64,000 bases of DNA from Thermoplasmata archaeon (GTDB taxonomy: Archaea > Thermoplasmatota > Thermoplasmata > Thermoplasmatales > GCA-001856825): assembly GCA_023256475.1 (NCBI GenBank), contig JAGDXP010000022.1, forward strand, positions 73,929-137,928, read 5' to 3'. Made by a program: the position numbers and the translations under genes. Under the pieces are notes generated by a model. It was not told where the DNA came from and did not search any database. It was given only the letters and a program-made list of their open reading frames with translations. Below, piece after piece: positions 37,447 through 46,198 of this stretch; positions within the stretch are counted from its first letter, which is position 1, and each line of letters starts with the position of its first letter.

Positions 37447-38748
37447 TCAGCTTAGATGCTTCAATTTGGTCTCAGGAGCGAGCAAAATTGTCACAGTAAA
37501 TCCCAAGAATTCGAATAATGCAAAGAACATTAACCCAAAGGATACGTTCAATTTAGAGATTATCAATGGAAATACAAAGACCCCAAGTATTGCTCCTACT
37601 CTTGAGGAAGCCGTTGCAATACCCATTCCAATTCCCCTTATTTTAGTTGGATAAACTTCGGGTGGGTATAAATAGGTTAAATTGGTGGGTCCTATGTTAT
37701 GGAAGAAATGCATCAAGGCGAAGGCAGTGAATATCATAAGAAAGGGCATTGTTGAATGCATAAATATTATAGCAAATAAAAGCAAGGCCAATCCAGCAAA
37801 TAAAAACCCGAATGATTGCAGGTTCCTTCTGCCAATTTTATCTACATAGGTTAGGCAAAATATTGTTCCCAAAATTACTGGTACGGTTTCTATAATGGTT
37901 GATATTACTGACATGGTGTATGAATTATAGTTTGAAAAGAGAGATGGAGTATAATTCCATACACCATAGCTTGATACGTCGTACGAGAACCAGGCTACTG
38001 AAGTAAAAATTACCAGTGGCATGTATTTTCTCAGATCCTTAATGTTAGAGGATCCCTTTTCTATGGGAGGGAAATCTATATTGGAATTCGTATTGGCAAA
38101 CTTTTTTGAAATTTTGGAAGCTTCCGAATCCCTTCCTTCTTTCAATAGCCAGTAAGGGGATTCAGGTATCTTGGATCTAAATATTACAACTATCATTGGT
38201 ATCACAGCACCTACAATGTACATGAGTCGCCACGCATAATTCCCTCCCCATAGGACAATGGGTATTGAGAGAGTGTATAGCACAAGGGCTCCAAACGTCC
38301 AGGAAAGCATATTTATGACAAGATACTTGCCTCTAACAAACCTAGGAGAAAATTCGGCCTGGATGGAGGCGGCTATAGGGTAATCCGCCCCTATCCCGAT
38401 TCCTGCGAAAAACTGAAAGATGAAAAATTCTAGGAGATTTGTAGAAAATGCAGTTAGGAATAAAAATGCTGAAGTGATGGTCAAATCCAATATATACATG
38501 ATTCTTCTGCCAAGGAGATCAGAAAGATATCCGAATATTAAGCTTCCAATCAGCATCCCAAAGTAAATGGCAGACGCTCCCAATGAAATTTCAAATGGAG
38601 TTTTCAAAAAGGAATATTCCAAATATAGGAGAGCAACTGAGAATATGGACAGTGAAAAACCATCCATAAATATTCCCATAGACGTGAGAAAGGTTAGATA
38701 TCCCAAATTTCTATTGGGCTTTAGCTCATCGAATAGAGTTGTTCCCAT
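37447..38748 (-). CDS. MFS transporter, sugar/metabolite:H+ symporter type
   Basis: A 433-aa, about 12-TM major facilitator of the sugar-porter/SHS type. The loop-2 signature is GYLSDLLGRRIMYI and the N-terminal half has IGIGADYPIAASIQAEF. The second half repeats the motif as VDKIGRRNLQS. Substrate is not predictable. It is convergent with the asparaginase gene and divergent from ftsZ. Confidence 0.9.
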   Translation of the reverse strand: MGTTLFDELKPNRNLGYLTFLTSMGIFMDGFSLSIFSVALLYLEYSFLKTPFEISLGASAIYFGMLIGSLIFGYLSDLLGRRIMYILDLTITSAFLFLTAFSTNLLEFFIFQFFAGIGIGADYPIAASIQAEFSPRFVRGKYLVINMLSWTFGALVLYTLSIPIVLWGGNYAWRLMYIVGAVIPMIVVIFRSKIPESPYWLLKEGRDSEASKISKKFANTNSNIDFPPIEKGSSNIKDLRKYMPLVIFTSVAWFSYDVSSYGVWNYTPSLFSNYNSYTMSVISTIIETVPVILGTIFCLTYVDKIGRRNLQSFGFLFAGLALLLFAIIFMHSTMPFLMIFTAFALMHFFHNIGPTNLTYLYPPEVYPTKIRGIGMGIATASSRVGAILGVFVFPLIISKLNVSFGLMFFALFEFLGFTVTILLAPETKLKHLS

Positions 38749-38810
38749 TGATTTAAGATTACAATACCATATTGTAATTTTTCCTACTTGCTCAATGATT
38801 CTTCATAATC

Positions 38811-38818
38811 TATAAATA
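38811..38818 (+). promoter_or_regulatory. TATA box of ftsZ
   Basis: TATAAATA is centred 27 nt before ATG 38842. An upstream in-frame ATG (38818) overlaps the box itself, so it cannot lie on the transcript. This is the main reason for choosing the 38842 start. Confidence 0.6.
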
Positions 38819-38841
38819 TGGAATTAATTTTACAATTGTGC

Positions 38842-39843
38842 ATGGAAATGACCAATCAAGAAATCGCTAAAGATACTGATCAAGAACTAATTGAGATATT
38901 GAAAACACTCAAGACAAATATTAAGATTATTGGCTGTGGCGGATCAGGATCAAATACAATTTCAAGAATAATGGAGGAAGGAATTACCGGCGCGGACGTT
39001 GTAGCAGCCAATACTGATGCACAGCATTTGTTATTAACCCAAGCTCCAAGGAAGATACTACTGGGCAAGAGGCTTACCAGAGGGTTGGGGGCAGGTGCAA
39101 TTCCACAGATAGGTGAGCAGGCGGCCAGGGAAGCTGAGGACGAAATCAGGTCAGTTGTGGAAGGAGCTGATATTGTTTTCGTGACAGCAGGAATGGGAGG
39201 AGGAACTGGCACCGGCTCAGCGCACGTTGTGGCAGAACTGGCCAAACAGGCAGGTGCTCTGGTAATAGCTGTGGTAACGTTGCCCTTTACCAGCGAGGGA
39301 AGAATGAGGATGGAGAATGCAATGTGGGGTTTGCAGAAGTTGAAGGAGAAGTCTGACACGGTCATAGTCATACCGAACGATAAGTTACTCCAAATAGTCC
39401 CAAGATTACCTTTGAATGAGGCATTCAGGTTTGCAGATGAAATATTAATGAGTGCCATCAAAGGATTGACCGAACTAATTACAAAACCCGGGCTGGTGAA
39501 TTTGGATTTCAATGACCTAAGGACTGTGATGAAGGACGGTGGAAGCGCCATGATTGGAATTGGTCAGTCCGGAAGTCAACAGAGGGCTCTGGATGCCGCA
39601 AGGAAAGCTCTAACTTCTCCGCTTTTGGAATCAGATATTTCCACCGCTACCTCAGCCATAGTTTCAGTGACGGGCAGCTCCAATATGTCTGTTGAGGAAG
39701 CACATTCAGTTTTGGAAGAGGTCAAAAAGGCCATAAATCCAAATGCAAGAATAATATGGGGAGCCCGCATTGATGAATCTATGAAAAATGATATAAAGGT
39801 CCTTACCATACTGGTTGGAGCCAAAAATAAATATTTGCCGTGA
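38842..39843 (+). CDS. ftsZ: Cell-division GTPase FtsZ
   Basis: Canonical archaeal FtsZ (333 aa from ATG 38842). Intact motifs: IKIIGCGGSGSNTI, the tubulin signature AGMGGGTGTGSAH, VVTLPFTSEGRMRMENA, IVIPNDKLL, and the T7 synergy loop LVNLDFNDLRTVM. It polymerises at midcell to drive division. It heads the secE-spt5-ribosomal protein operon, as in many euryarchaea; secE follows after 10 nt. Compare the degenerate homologue at 32.1 kb. Confidence 0.97.
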   Translation: MEMTNQEIAKDTDQELIEILKTLKTNIKIIGCGGSGSNTISRIMEEGITGADVVAANTDAQHLLLTQAPRKILLGKRLTRGLGAGAIPQIGEQAAREAEDEIRSVVEGADIVFVTAGMGGGTGTGSAHVVAELAKQAGALVIAVVTLPFTSEGRMRMENAMWGLQKLKEKSDTVIVIPNDKLLQIVPRLPLNEAFRFADEILMSAIKGLTELITKPGLVNLDFNDLRTVMKDGGSAMIGIGQSGSQQRALDAARKALTSPLLESDISTATSAIVSVTGSSNMSVEEAHSVLEEVKKAINPNARIIWGARIDESMKNDIKVLTILVGAKNKYLP

Positions 39844-39853
39844 GGGAATTTAA

Positions 39854-40075
39854 ATGGCTATTGATGAAAAATTGATTGATGCACAGTTGAAAATCGAAGA
39901 GGCAATTGGGAGGATCGGCAGAGGGAAGTATGCAAGAATCCTCAAAATGGCGAGGAAACCAACGAGGGAAGAATTCAGCAAAACCTCAATAATAACGGGA
40001 GTAGGAATAATAATCATAGGGGGAATTGGTTTTATCATCTACCTTATTATGAATGTGTTTTTCCAGGTGCCATAA
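39854..40075 (+). CDS. secE: Preprotein translocase subunit SecE/Sec61-gamma
   Basis: A 73-aa protein with a single C-terminal transmembrane helix (about 45-68) preceded by an amphipathic region with the conserved KPTREEF segment. It clamps SecY in the translocon. The arrangement ftsZ-secE-spt5 is standard in euryarchaea. The next gene starts immediately after its stop. Confidence 0.93.
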   Translation: MAIDEKLIDAQLKIEEAIGRIGRGKYARILKMARKPTREEFSKTSIITGVGIIIIGGIGFIIYLIMNVFFQVP

Positions 40076-40939
40076 ATGATGGAGATAGAATATAAACCAG
40101 GATCCATAGTTCCAGAGCACAGGGTTGTTATAGTTGGGGAACAGAGAGAAATAGAATCAGGGAACAATAAGAAGATACCATTCAAATTTACCGTAATAAA
40201 TGAAACATCCGAAGATATTAAAGGCTCAGTTAACTTCGGTTTAGATATAAATGAAACGAAAAATGAAATTGAATGGTTCATAGGAATAGTCCAGAAAAGA
40301 CCCAAGGCTGTCAGCATTCTGCCGGGGTCTGGAGATTACCTGACCTTAGAATACAAGGTAGCAAAGGGTTCGAAGGAAGTTTATGAATTGTATGTGGAGA
40401 CCCCTAAAGGCGGGGAGATAGGGGATTTTGCAACTCTGGTTGTAAAGGATGATTCAGGGAAATATTCAGCCTTTACAATCAAGATCAAACAATCCATCAT
40501 TATAATAAAAACAACCATAGGCCAGGAGATAAGGATAGCCAGGGATATCGGATTGAAGGCGCAGTCAGAAAAGGCAGATTACATTTACAGTGTTCTTGTA
40601 CCGCCAGATCTAAAGGGGTATGTTTTCATTGAAACACTATATCCAGACAGGACCATGGCTCTCCTGAGGAATGTCAGGGGAGCAAGGAATATGATCTCTG
40701 GTGATGTGGATATTAAGGAGATAGAAATATATCTCACATCGAAGCCTGCCACTGAATCATTGGAAGTAGGAAACCTCGTGCAAATAATAGATGGTCCTTT
40801 CAAGAATGAGGTAGCGCGTATAACACACATAGATCAGGCCAGAGATGAAATCACTCTGGAATTGCAGAATGCTGTAATTCCTATCCCATTAACGGTCAAG
40901 GCCGATTCGGTTAGGGTCCTTGATAAAGAGGTGAAGTAA
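40076..40939 (+). CDS. spt5: Transcription elongation factor Spt5 with N-terminal extension
   Basis: Spt5/NusG binds the RNA polymerase clamp. The C-terminal half is standard: NGN domain about 140-222 (IIIIKTTIGQEIRIARDI to IYLTSKPA) and KOW domain about 228-283 (GNLVQIIDGPFKNEVARI). Residues 1-138 are an extra domain of predicted beta strands (IPFKFTVINETSEDIKGSV, YELYVETPKGGEIGDFATLVV) with an Ig-like look. The archaeal norm is about 150 aa; this is 287 aa. No internal start or frame break suggests two genes. Confidence 0.92.
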   Translation: MMEIEYKPGSIVPEHRVVIVGEQREIESGNNKKIPFKFTVINETSEDIKGSVNFGLDINETKNEIEWFIGIVQKRPKAVSILPGSGDYLTLEYKVAKGSKEVYELYVETPKGGEIGDFATLVVKDDSGKYSAFTIKIKQSIIIIKTTIGQEIRIARDIGLKAQSEKADYIYSVLVPPDLKGYVFIETLYPDRTMALLRNVRGARNMISGDVDIKEIEIYLTSKPATESLEVGNLVQIIDGPFKNEVARITHIDQARDEITLELQNAVIPIPLTVKADSVRVLDKEVK

Positions 40940-40941
40940 AT

Positions 40942-41409
40942 ATGCCGCAAGAAGTTTCAATAATGGTTGAAGGTGGAAAAGCTACAGCAGGCCCTCCATT
41001 AGGGCCAGCTCTAGGCCCATTGGGTATAAATCTGGGACAAGTTGTTAAAGAGATAAATGAGAAAACAAAGGCATTCGCAGGAATGCAGGTTCCAATTAAG
41101 GTAATAGTAGATCCTGAAACCAAAAAATTTGAGATACAGGTCGGTAAACCTCCGGTATCTGCTCTCCTTAAGAAGGAACTTGGAGTTGAGACAGCAACCG
41201 GTGATTCAAAGAGCAAAAAAACAGGTGACCTTAAACTTTCTCAGATTAAGAAAATTGCCGAGACAAAGATGGACAACATGAATGCCTCCACACTAAAATC
41301 CGCAGTGCTTGAAGTTCTCGGTACATGTGTTTCCATGGGTATAACCGTAGAGGGTAAAGACCCAAGGGAAATACAGGCCAAGATTAAGTCTGGGGAAATT
41401 GAAATTTAG
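40942..41409 (+). CDS. rpl11: Ribosomal protein uL11
   Basis: Large-subunit protein (155 aa) at the GTPase-associated centre. The N-terminal signature is GGKATAGPPLGPALGPLGINLGQVVKEIN, and the C-terminal rRNA-binding domain includes TLKSAVLEVLGTCVSMGITVEG. It starts 2 nt after spt5. Confidence 0.98.
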   Translation: MPQEVSIMVEGGKATAGPPLGPALGPLGINLGQVVKEINEKTKAFAGMQVPIKVIVDPETKKFEIQVGKPPVSALLKKELGVETATGDSKSKKTGDLKLSQIKKIAETKMDNMNASTLKSAVLEVLGTCVSMGITVEGKDPREIQAKIKSGEIEI

Positions 41410-41420
41410 TTTTATTGGAT

Positions 41421-41483
41421 AATTTTTAATACTCTATTTTTATCCAGTGTGGAGTAGGAGAGCATTAGCTCGTAACACTACTC
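41421..41483 (+). promoter_or_regulatory. Internal promoter and candidate L1 autoregulatory leader
   Basis: In the 84-bp rpl11-rpl1 gap, a TATA-like AATTTTTAAT (41421-41430) could start a transcript near 41450. The leader then folds: GAGTAG (41452-41457) pairs with CTACTC (41478-41483), an asymmetric loop (GA versus GTAACA) intervenes, and GAGC (41460-41463) pairs with GCTC (41468-41471) around an ATTA loop. A competing lower stem pairs AGTGT (41446-41450) with ACACT (41475-41479). Archaeal L1 represses its own mRNA at sites mimicking its 23S rRNA site, which also has two stems split by an asymmetric loop. Confidence 0.5.
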
Positions 41484-41493
41484 AGGTGAACTG

Positions 41494-42138
41494 ATGGATT
41501 CTGAAAAATTGAAGCAAGCTATAGAAAAGGTAAAGAAAGAATCTCCCGAGAGGAAATTCAGGGAGAGTGTTGAGCTTACCATAAACTTGAAAGATATAGA
41601 TCTTTCGAACCCAAAGAACAGAATTAATGAAGAAATAATACTGCCAGCGGGTAGAGGGAAAGAGGTTAAAATTGGAGTTATAGGAGGCAATGAACTCATA
41701 GCCAAGGCATCTAAGGTGGCCGATAAGATAATTTCTGCTGAGGAGCTGGACAAACTAGCAGAGAATAAGAAGGATGCTAAGAAGTTAGTAAACTCCATAG
41801 ATTACTTCATAGCCGATACTGCCCTCATGGGAAGAGTAGGTAAGATTCTGGGTCCCATAATGGGTCCGAGGGGAAAGGTTCCAAGACCCATACCTGCATC
41901 TGCGGATCCTGTACCAATAATAAACAACCTTAGGAGAACAGTGAGAGCAAGAAGCAAGGAAAAACCCGTTGTCCATGTGGCAATTGGAACTAGAGATATG
42001 GAAACTGAGAAATTACTCCAGAATGCACAGGAAGTTCTGAAGAGGGTTACATCTAAATTGGAGAAGGGTGAGGATAATATCAGGAGCATGTACGTCAAGA
42101 CTACAATGGGTCCAGCTGAAAAGGTAGAGGTGAAGTAA
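41494..42138 (+). CDS. rpl1: Ribosomal protein uL1
   Basis: L1-stalk protein (214 aa). Signatures are FIADTALMGRVGKILGPIMGPRGKVPRP and the C-terminal VKTTMGPAEKVEVK. In methanogens L1 also represses translation of its own mRNA. A GGTGA Shine-Dalgarno precedes the ATG, just after the leader hairpin. Confidence 0.98.
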   Translation: MDSEKLKQAIEKVKKESPERKFRESVELTINLKDIDLSNPKNRINEEIILPAGRGKEVKIGVIGGNELIAKASKVADKIISAEELDKLAENKKDAKKLVNSIDYFIADTALMGRVGKILGPIMGPRGKVPRPIPASADPVPIINNLRRTVRARSKEKPVVHVAIGTRDMETEKLLQNAQEVLKRVTSKLEKGEDNIRSMYVKTTMGPAEKVEVK

Positions 42139-42139
42139 A

Positions 42140-42997
42140 TTGAGGCAAGTTATTGAGTCAGAGGAAAAGAAGAAAGTGATCGATGAAATTGTAAATGAGG
42201 CTAAAAAATCAAAATCAATTGCAGTTGTAGGGATTGGAGGAGTACCTGCGAAGCAGTTCCAATCCATAAGGAAGAGCTTAAGGGGTAAGGCTAAGATAAA
42301 AGTTGCCAAAAAGACATTGATAAAGAAGGCTTTGGATCAAACAAATCTAGAATCTATATCAGAACTTGAGGCTCATTCAGAGGGTCCCATTGCAATAATA
42401 TTCAGCAATGAGTCCTCGTTCAAGCTATACAAAGAAATTCAGAACAGCAGAATGAGGGCACCCGCAAGGGGCGGAGAAATAGCTCAGGAAGATATTCTTG
42501 TCCCAGCCAAGGCAACAAACCTGAAGCCAGGTCCTGTTGTTGGAGAATTGCAGAAAGCAGGCATTCCTGCAGCCATAGACCAGGGTAAAGTAGTCATCAA
42601 GAAGGATGTTTTACTTGTTAAGAAAGGGGAGAAAATATCAAGGGAAAAGGCACTGGCATTGGCGAAGCTGGAAATTCTTCCTCTAGAAATTGGACTCGAT
42701 TTCAGGGCCGCATGGGAAGATGGAATAGTGTTCCACAAGGATGTATTGGCGGTACCTCCAGAGCAGCAGATTGCTCAGATGAGGGAAGCTTATGCTAGGG
42801 CCCTGGCACTAGCCGTAGCAATAGAATATCCTACAAAGGAATCGATACCAATACTATTATCCAAGGCTTTCAACAACGCAAAGGCACTGTCCATCGCAAT
42901 AGAATTCCCCACAAAGGAGAACATAAAGGAGCTATTGGCATTAGGAAAGGCTCAGGCGGAAGCGATTTCCAAGATCGCAGAGGAAAAGAAGGAATAG
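42140..42997 (+). CDS. rplP0: Ribosomal stalk protein uL10 (P0)
   Basis: Stalk base (285 aa) that anchors L12 dimers. It starts at TTG 42140 with GGTGA 6 nt upstream, 1 nt after rpl1. The rRNA-binding domain includes GVGGVPAKQFQSIRKSLRGKAKIKVAKKTL written here in part as IGGVPAKQFQSIR. The C-terminal half has repeated helices (ALALAVAIEYPTKESI and ALSIAIEFPTKENI) that each bind an L12 dimer. Confidence 0.97.
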   Translation: MRQVIESEEKKKVIDEIVNEAKKSKSIAVVGIGGVPAKQFQSIRKSLRGKAKIKVAKKTLIKKALDQTNLESISELEAHSEGPIAIIFSNESSFKLYKEIQNSRMRAPARGGEIAQEDILVPAKATNLKPGPVVGELQKAGIPAAIDQGKVVIKKDVLLVKKGEKISREKALALAKLEILPLEIGLDFRAAWEDGIVFHKDVLAVPPEQQIAQMREAYARALALAVAIEYPTKESIPILLSKAFNNAKALSIAIEFPTKENIKELLALGKAQAEAISKIAEEKKE

Positions 42998-43051
42998 ATA
43001 TGTTTATTACATCAAATTTATTAGGGTGCTATAATTAAGGGTGAAGAGAAT

Positions 43052-43366
43052 ATGGAGTACGTATATAGTGCATTGCTACTTAATGCGGTTGGAAAACCAA
43101 TAACAGAAGAGGGAATTACGGAAATACTGAAGGCAGCTGGTGTTACTCCAGATCCAGCAAAGGTAAAGAGCTTAGTCTCATCCTTGGAGGGAGTCAACAT
43201 AGAGGAAGCCATTAAATCCGTTTCATTCGCAGCTGCCCCAGCTGCAGCAGCTCCAACTGCCGGAGAACAGAAGAAGGAAGAGAAGAAAGAGGAGAAGAAG
43301 GAAGAGAAGAAAGAGGATAAGAGCGAAGAAGAGGCAATTGCAGGACTTGGTGCACTCTTCGGATAA
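43052..43366 (+). CDS. rpl12: Ribosomal stalk protein P1/L12
   Basis: Archaeal P1-type L12 (104 aa). The N-terminal dimerisation domain is [21 protein letters not shown], then an Ala-rich hinge, a Lys/Glu-rich run and the conserved tail IAGLGALFG that recruits GTPase factors. It ends the ribosomal operon. T-runs at about 43385-43397 could terminate transcription, though they fall within the next small frame. Confidence 0.97.
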   Translation: MEYVYSALLLNAVGKPITEEGITEILKAAGVTPDPAKVKSLVSSLEGVNIEEAIKSVSFAAAPAAAAPTAGEQKKEEKKEEKKEEKKEDKSEEEAIAGLGALFG

Positions 43367-43374
43367 GGTTTTGG

Positions 43375-43539
43375 ATGAGGCCTCTTTTAATTTTTTTGAT
43401 TATAATTCTTTATATCGTACCCATCGTATTGCTTGGAGTGGGGTTCTGGATATCAAACTTTGTTTATCAATATGCAGGCATTGTCTGGCTAATAAGCGCA
43501 GCAGTTTTAACAGTCATTTCCACGAAGGGAAACAATTAA
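43375..43539 (+). CDS. Small two-TM membrane protein, 54 aa (tentative)
   Basis: A frame from ATG 43375, 8 nt after rpl12, encodes 54 residues. Two hydrophobic helices (about 4-24 and 28-48) flank a short loop (WISNFVYQYAG), with basic residues at both ends (MRP and TKGNN). Its start region includes the T-runs that might terminate rpl12 transcription, so it may be chance coding in AT-rich DNA. No family can be assigned. Confidence 0.42.
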   Translation: MRPLLIFLIIILYIVPIVLLGVGFWISNFVYQYAGIVWLISAAVLTVISTKGNN

Positions 43540-43541
43540 GC

Positions 43542-44660
43542 TCAGGCTTTTATTTTCCTTTTCAGGTAATTAAAGATTCCAAGGGAAACGAATCCTGGCG
43601 TTATAAGTATCTCCCAGAGAAGAATTCTGTTCTTTACAATTGACAGTACCTCCGATCCAAAGGTTGGCCCTATGGACCTTCCAATAGAAGAGAAGAAATT
43701 AAAAGCTCCCATATAGGAAGCCATCCGGCCCTTCTTTGCAATTATTGATGTAATGGTATTTGCAGTTGGAGTTGTAAAGTTCTCACCCATGGTAACAACA
43801 ATCATGGAAATTATAAAGGATTCAAGATTACTATCAAATCCCATGGAAAGATAGCCGATCATGTAGAGTATGTTTCCCAGTAGTATACCTCTCCACATCC
43901 CTATTCTCCTTATGGCAAGATAGACAGGCCATTGAAATAATACTACTACGAGTCCGTTGGTCAAGTATATGAAACCTATGCTGGAATAATTCAAAGATAT
44001 GAAGACAGAGGCATAAATTGAAAGTGTTACACTGAACTGCGAAATGAGAATAAATAAAAATAGCACTCCCAGTCCATAGGATATCATTGTCCAATCATTA
44101 AGGACCAGTTCTGCTTTTTTCAACCTGTTATCCTGCTTAACATCTACAATGAACAAATACATCATCAGGGCTAATAATGAGGTCCCAAAGGAAATATAGT
44201 ATATGGAGGGGAATCCATAGTAATCTATGAGGAAACCACCCGCTGCAGGACCTATGGCCCATCCTAGGTTTGTCAAAATTCTCAAATAGGAAAAGGACCC
44301 AAGGGTATTCTTGGAGCTCAGGGCCAGAATGGCATTAGAACTTGGTTGATAAAGACTTACAAGAATGTTTGTAACCAGAAAGGCAGAGGCAAATACTATA
44401 CCACTCCTTATGAAGGAGATGGAAATTAACTGGGAAAGGTATCCCAATGTTGCCAAACCAGAAAATGTTATTATGGATCTCTTAAGTCCATACTTATCTC
44501 CTAGAAAACCTCCATATATCTGAGAAAGCCCACCGACTATGGCATTTATTCCAAATAGCATGCCAATAACCAAAAGTGGTACATGGAAGTATCTATCAAG
44601 AATTATGGAAGTAAATATCCATGTGGCACCAGTTCCGAATGTTCTAATGGAGGAACCCAC
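43542..44660 (-). CDS. MFS transporter
   Basis: A 372-aa, 10-12-TM major facilitator. The loop-2 motif is IYGGFLGDKYGLKRSII, and the N-terminal MGSSIRTFGTGATWIFTSIILD is typical of the MFS_1 type. A short form with no obvious substrate clue. It is downstream of, and on the same strand as, the phosphodiesterase gene (35-nt gap), so the two may be co-transcribed. Confidence 0.87.
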   Translation of the reverse strand: MGSSIRTFGTGATWIFTSIILDRYFHVPLLVIGMLFGINAIVGGLSQIYGGFLGDKYGLKRSIITFSGLATLGYLSQLISISFIRSGIVFASAFLVTNILVSLYQPSSNAILALSSKNTLGSFSYLRILTNLGWAIGPAAGGFLIDYYGFPSIYYISFGTSLLALMMYLFIVDVKQDNRLKKAELVLNDWTMISYGLGVLFLFILISQFSVTLSIYASVFISLNYSSIGFIYLTNGLVVVLFQWPVYLAIRRIGMWRGILLGNILYMIGYLSMGFDSNLESFIISMIVVTMGENFTTPTANTITSIIAKKGRMASYMGAFNFFSSIGRSIGPTFGSEVLSIVKNRILLWEILITPGFVSLGIFNYLKRKIKA

Positions 44661-44695
44661 TGAAATAATTGTGAGGTTTCTCCTTTGAAGTCCCC

Positions 44696-46108
44696 CTAAA
44701 TCAGAGATTTACCGTCCATCTCCTTGGGTATATCGCATCCAAATATTTTCAGTATGGTTGGTGCAAGATCATATATGCTTGCTTTCATATATCTGCTTTC
44801 TATTCCCGGCCCAACCAGGCCAAAGATTCCCTGTATTCTGTGATGGCCGACCTGTCTCAGCCTGTATCCCCATTTGTCTTCAGGTATATCCGAGGCCCAT
44901 ACATAGCCTGAAAGTGGATAGCGCTGATGATATATCTCATTGGTAAGGGCCACTATATCGGGGGCCTCATTTACATGCTTCCCCCAGTATACCTCATCTC
45001 CCCTGAAGATGTTTTTATAGACTTTCTTTCCACTCTTTGATGTGAAGTTTTCAAGAATTTTTCTCAATTCCTCGATTATCTGATCCTTTTCATCATAGTA
45101 GAGGGGATTTACATAGAACAGCCCCTCATCCAACGCAATGACCCTAGTTTCTTTCCAATCTATTTTCTCCTCAATACCCGTTTCCATGGAACTCTCAATA
45201 TGTTGTATTCTCTGAATTATCCTCTTCTGGAATGAATAGGGCAGTTTCCTGGCTAATTTGTCAAGCCCAAGCCTGGTTCCAAATTTCACCACACTCTCTC
45301 TGTTTATTTTTTTCTCTTTGAACTCCTTTTTTATGAGAATGCCGTGCTTCGCTAGAAGCTCATTGGCATAGAATTCGTCCTCAATAGGCCCATTTCCATG
45401 ATCGCTCATTAATATGGTGTATCCATCCTTATTTTTTCTTAGAATCCTCTGTAAGCCTTCGTCATTTGCTTTTAAATTTCTATACATTATTTTTTCATTG
45501 TTCCACATGAAATGGGAAACATGATCATTCATCACTACAGACACATGTATAAGATCATGGTCCCATAACATTTCAGCCATTTCAAATCTAGACCAAATCT
45601 CTTTTTCCAGGCCATCCATGGTTATTTCTGGATCCTCATTTTTAACGAACAGGTGCACACTCTCTTTGGGGTACCATTCAGGAATCTTCTGTTCAAATTC
45701 TGGTGGATATGTCCAGTTACCAGACCCATGGGGAATTCCCGTTATGAGCACTCCATTAACTGGCTTTGGGGGGAATGTAGACGGCATATCAATTATGGCT
45801 GTCTTGTACCCTTTCTGCCCCAATATATCCCAATAATCAACTCCATCAAATCCCAGGGAATTTATGTTTTTAATCTTCATATCCTTCCAGTCTATCTTTG
45901 ACCAGAAGAATACCCCCATCTTTCCGGGATTCTTTCCCATGGAGTAGGCTTTCCACCCTGGCTGTGTTATATATGGAATTGTTGATATTAGGGGGCCATG
46001 CAGACCATGATTCCAAAAATGGGAATAACCCGGTAACAAACCCTTTTCAATGTATGGAACCACAGGGTCCCAGGTAGCCCCATCTATGCCAATAACAACG
46101 ACCTTCAT
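44696..46108 (-). CDS. Alkaline-phosphatase-superfamily phosphodiesterase/transferase
   Basis: Type I phosphodiesterase/nucleotide pyrophosphatase fold (470 aa). Metal ligands and nucleophile: Asp in VVIGIDGATWD, Thr in TQPGWKAYSMG, DHVSHFMW, LMSDHGNGP, and a late His in QVGHHRIQGIFGL. No signal peptide, so it is probably cytosolic or peripheral. Between two glycosyltransferases and a transporter, it may act on nucleotide-sugar or lipid-linked phosphate groups; the substrate is not evident. Confidence 0.85.
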   Translation of the reverse strand: MKVVVIGIDGATWDPVVPYIEKGLLPGYSHFWNHGLHGPLISTIPYITQPGWKAYSMGKNPGKMGVFFWSKIDWKDMKIKNINSLGFDGVDYWDILGQKGYKTAIIDMPSTFPPKPVNGVLITGIPHGSGNWTYPPEFEQKIPEWYPKESVHLFVKNEDPEITMDGLEKEIWSRFEMAEMLWDHDLIHVSVVMNDHVSHFMWNNEKIMYRNLKANDEGLQRILRKNKDGYTILMSDHGNGPIEDEFYANELLAKHGILIKKEFKEKKINRESVVKFGTRLGLDKLARKLPYSFQKRIIQRIQHIESSMETGIEEKIDWKETRVIALDEGLFYVNPLYYDEKDQIIEELRKILENFTSKSGKKVYKNIFRGDEVYWGKHVNEAPDIVALTNEIYHQRYPLSGYVWASDIPEDKWGYRLRQVGHHRIQGIFGLVGPGIESRYMKASIYDLAPTILKIFGCDIPKEMDGKSLI

Positions 46109-46198
46109 TCATAGTTCATGGAGTTTATCTATTTATTTTTTACAAAAAAATTCATGCTGTTACCTTAATCTTTTAATCAAGCTTGGAGAGATATGGGA

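Noticed and set aside
38880-39551. 223-aa antisense open frame opposite ftsZ
   Set aside because: It mirrors the strongly conserved ftsZ coding strand, has no Shine-Dalgarno or TATA element, and its protein is low-complexity Ser/Pro/Ala without domains.
43338-43643. 101-aa plus-strand frame running from inside rpl12 into the convergent MFS gene
   Set aside because: It overlaps two real genes in the wrong frame; the 43375-43539 frame is the better candidate in this gap.
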